Assembly (NCBI GenBank): GCA_050955105.1
Contig: JBPBQZ010000118.1
Span: 1 to 15,399, forward strand
Source: JBPBQZ01 sp050955105
GTDB lineage: Bacteria > Pseudomonadota > Gammaproteobacteria > Burkholderiales > Burkholderiaceae
DNA length: 15,399 nucleotides
Reading direction: 5' to 3'
Shown: positions 13,973 to 15,399 of the stretch, in pieces
Numbering within the stretch: position 1 is the first letter of the stretch
Layout of the letters: every line of letters begins with the position of its first letter
The notes under the pieces: model-generated
Seen by the model: the letters and a program-made list of their open reading frames with translations, nothing else
The model's database searches: none
What the model was told of the DNA's origin: nothing
Made by a program: the position numbers and the translations under genes

Positions 13973-13994
13973 CTTGTTGCGGCTCCGTACACGG

Positions 13995-15245
13995 CTAGTA
14001 GGTTTCCAAGTGCAAGCGGCCTTCGCGCTTCAGCGTTTGCCACAGCCCATCCCAAGGCATGCCATTCGCGTCGGCGATCTCCTTCAACACCTGCAATACG
14101 CCCTCTTCCATGCCCTTCAAGCCGCAGACATAGATGTAGGAGTTTTCCTCACGCAGCAATGCGGCGATGTCAGTGGCGCGCTCGCGCATCGCATCCTGCA
14201 CATAACGCTTCGGTTGCCCGGGCGTGCGCGAGAAAGCCAGCGTGGTGTCGATAAAGTCCTTCGGCAGATTCACCAGCGGGCCGAAGTACGGCAACTCGGC
14301 CTGCGTGCGCGCGCCGAAGAACAGCATCAACTTGCCGGTAGCGCCCTTCATGCGACGACGCCGACGGTACTCGGTCATCGCACGCATCGGCGCTGAACCA
14401 GTGCCGGTACAGATCATCAGCAAGTGCGAATTCGGATGATTCGGCATCAGGAAAGTGTTGCCGAACGGGCCGATCACGTCGACCACATCGCCCTTTTTGA
14501 GATCGCACAGATAGTTCGAGCAAACGCCGTCGACCGCGTTGCCCTGATAGTCGGCACTCACTCGCTTAACCGTCAACGAGACGTTGTTGTAACCCTTGCG
14601 CTCGCCATCGCGCGGACTGGCAATCGAATACTGGCGCGCGTGGTGGTTGCGACCTTCAGGCGTGCCGCCGGGCGGCAAAATGCCCAGCGACTGGCCTTCC
14701 AGCACCGGGAACGGCAGCTTGCCGAAATCCAGCACGATATGGTGGATGTCGCTTTCGGTCGACGCGTCGGTCAAACGATAGTTACCGCCAACCGTGGCCT
14801 TCACCGGCGACTTGTGCGTGTACAGATTGACGTAAGGCTTCGCGGCCGACCAAGGCGGCATGGTCGAGCCGCGCACGGTATCGACGTCGATACCAGTGGC
14901 TTCCGGCTTCGCCGTGTCGGCGCTCACGCCTGGTTCGGTTACACCGGCTTCCGCGGGCGAACTCGGCACCGCACCTTGGGCAGGCAGTTCGTCCCAGGTG
15001 AACTGCTCTTCCAGGCTGTAGGCGTTGACCTTGATGACGTCGCGCCAATTGTCGATGGCGCCCGTCGGGCACGGCGAAATACACGCCATGCAGCCGTTGC
15101 AGACATCGGAACGTACGACGTAATTGTTGTCGTCGTGGGTAATCGCATCGATCGGGCAGCTCTCTTCGCACGTATTGCAGCGAATGCAGACTTCCGGATC
15201 GATCAAATGCTGCTTCAGAACTTCATTGGGAACCGGGCCATTCAT
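13995..15245 (-). CDS. boxA: Benzoyl-CoA 2,3-epoxidase reductase subunit BoxA
   Basis: BoxA is the NADPH-dependent iron-sulfur flavoprotein that feeds electrons to the oxygenase BoxB, which epoxidises benzoyl-CoA in aerobic benzoate degradation. The 416-residue product has two four-cysteine [4Fe-4S] motifs at Cys20/23/26/30 and Cys49/52/55/59. An acidic Pro/Ala-rich linker (about 88-130) follows, and then a ferredoxin-NADP reductase module: RQYSIAS (204-210) for FAD, GTGSAPMRAM (281-290) for NADP, YVCGLKGMEEGV (372-383) and a C-terminal Tyr (LHLETY). I chose ATG 15245 because GGAG at 15252-15255 lies six bases upstream; a TTG four codons earlier is the alternative. boxB and boxC would be expected nearby but are not in the window, and the 154 bases upstream contain no recognised gene. 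Confidence 0.95.
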   Translation of the reverse strand: MNGPVPNEVLKQHLIDPEVCIRCNTCEESCPIDAITHDDNNYVVRSDVCNGCMACISPCPTGAIDNWRDVIKVNAYSLEEQFTWDELPAQGAVPSSPAEAGVTEPGVSADTAKPEATGIDVDTVRGSTMPPWSAAKPYVNLYTHKSPVKATVGGNYRLTDASTESDIHHIVLDFGKLPFPVLEGQSLGILPPGGTPEGRNHHARQYSIASPRDGERKGYNNVSLTVKRVSADYQGNAVDGVCSNYLCDLKKGDVVDVIGPFGNTFLMPNHPNSHLLMICTGTGSAPMRAMTEYRRRRRMKGATGKLMLFFGARTQAELPYFGPLVNLPKDFIDTTLAFSRTPGQPKRYVQDAMRERATDIAALLREENSYIYVCGLKGMEEGVLQVLKEIADANGMPWDGLWQTLKREGRLHLETY

Positions 15246-15251
15246 GGCTGT

Positions 15252-15255
15252 CTCC
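15252..15255 (-). promoter_or_regulatory. Ribosome binding site of boxA
   Basis: On the minus strand GGAG is followed by ACAGCC and the ATG at 15245. This spacing of six bases selects this ATG over the in-frame TTG at 15257, which would place the site inside the coding sequence. Confidence 0.6.
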
Positions 15256-15277
15256 AAAATAATACGTAGCGTGGCGC

Positions 15278-15309
15278 GGGTGCGCGCCGTGGGGCGGACG
15301 CACGCACCC
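15278..15309. repeat. Inverted repeat upstream of boxA
   Basis: GGGTGCG (15278-15284) and CGCACCC (15303-15309) are perfect inverted copies separated by 18 bases, about 35-65 bases upstream of the boxA start. It could be a stem in the 5' leader of boxA, an operator half-site pair, or an intergenic hairpin after an upstream gene outside the window. There is no T-run directly after it on the minus strand. Confidence 0.3.
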
Positions 15310-15399
15310 TACCATCAAGCGGCGACGGCGGCGCGCCCCCCTTTGGCATCGAGGAACGGGCCGCCGCACACCGCCGGCACTACCAAAAGCTTAGTTGAA

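Noticed and set aside
15315..15398. Minus-strand frame open to the right edge, ending in TGA at 15315-15317, as the C-terminus of an upstream gene
   Set aside because: Only 27 codons are visible and they do not resemble the end of BoxB as I remember it; an open frame this short is common in GC-rich DNA.

Overview
The window looks like chromosomal DNA of a high-GC betaproteobacterium, most likely a member of the Burkholderiaceae. The evidence is the protein sequences: a Burkholderia-type urea uptake and urease cluster, a Kdo hydroxylase between the lipopolysaccharide genes waaC and waaA, and a BoxA subunit of the aerobic benzoyl-CoA pathway. I see no rRNA or tRNA gene, insertion sequence, integrase or CRISPR array. 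The genus cannot be fixed from the sequence alone.

Layout. Positions 1-2992 (+) hold the end of a urea ABC transporter operon: the 3' end of urtB, then complete urtC, urtD and urtE. Positions 3017-3691 (-) hold an unrecognised, Ser/Thr/Pro/Ala-rich, Cys- and Trp-free protein with a strong ribosome binding site, set between the uptake genes and the urease genes. Positions about 4029-9721 (+) hold the urease operon ureD-ureA-ureB-ureC-ureE-ureF-ureG: three structural subunits and all four usual accessory proteins. Positions 9737-13351 (-) hold waaC, kdoO and waaA, which build and modify the inner core of lipopolysaccharide. They converge on ureG with only 15 bases between the stop codons. Positions 13508-15245 (-) hold a MaoC-type hydratase and, upstream of it, boxA. 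The rest of the box pathway is not in the window.

How the genes work together. UrtABCDE would import urea at low external concentration, and the nickel urease UreABC would split it to ammonia and carbamate. UreD, UreF and UreG would form the activation complex, and UreE, with a 51-residue His-rich tail, would bind and deliver nickel. On the other strand, WaaA adds Kdo to lipid A, KdoO hydroxylates Kdo, and WaaC adds the first heptose. BoxA passes electrons from NADPH to the BoxB epoxidase; the MaoC protein is an acyl-CoA hydratase candidate whose substrate is unknown.

Most of the window is ordinary core metabolism. The part most worth a second look is the orphan minus-strand gene at 3017-3691 with its divergent region. 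Its composition resembles secreted (for example type III) substrates, but I recognise no domain and can only call it unknown. Secondary oddities are the unclear ureD start, the low-complexity linkers in WaaA and WaaC, the non-ATG starts in the waa genes, and two adjacent palindromes upstream of ureA.
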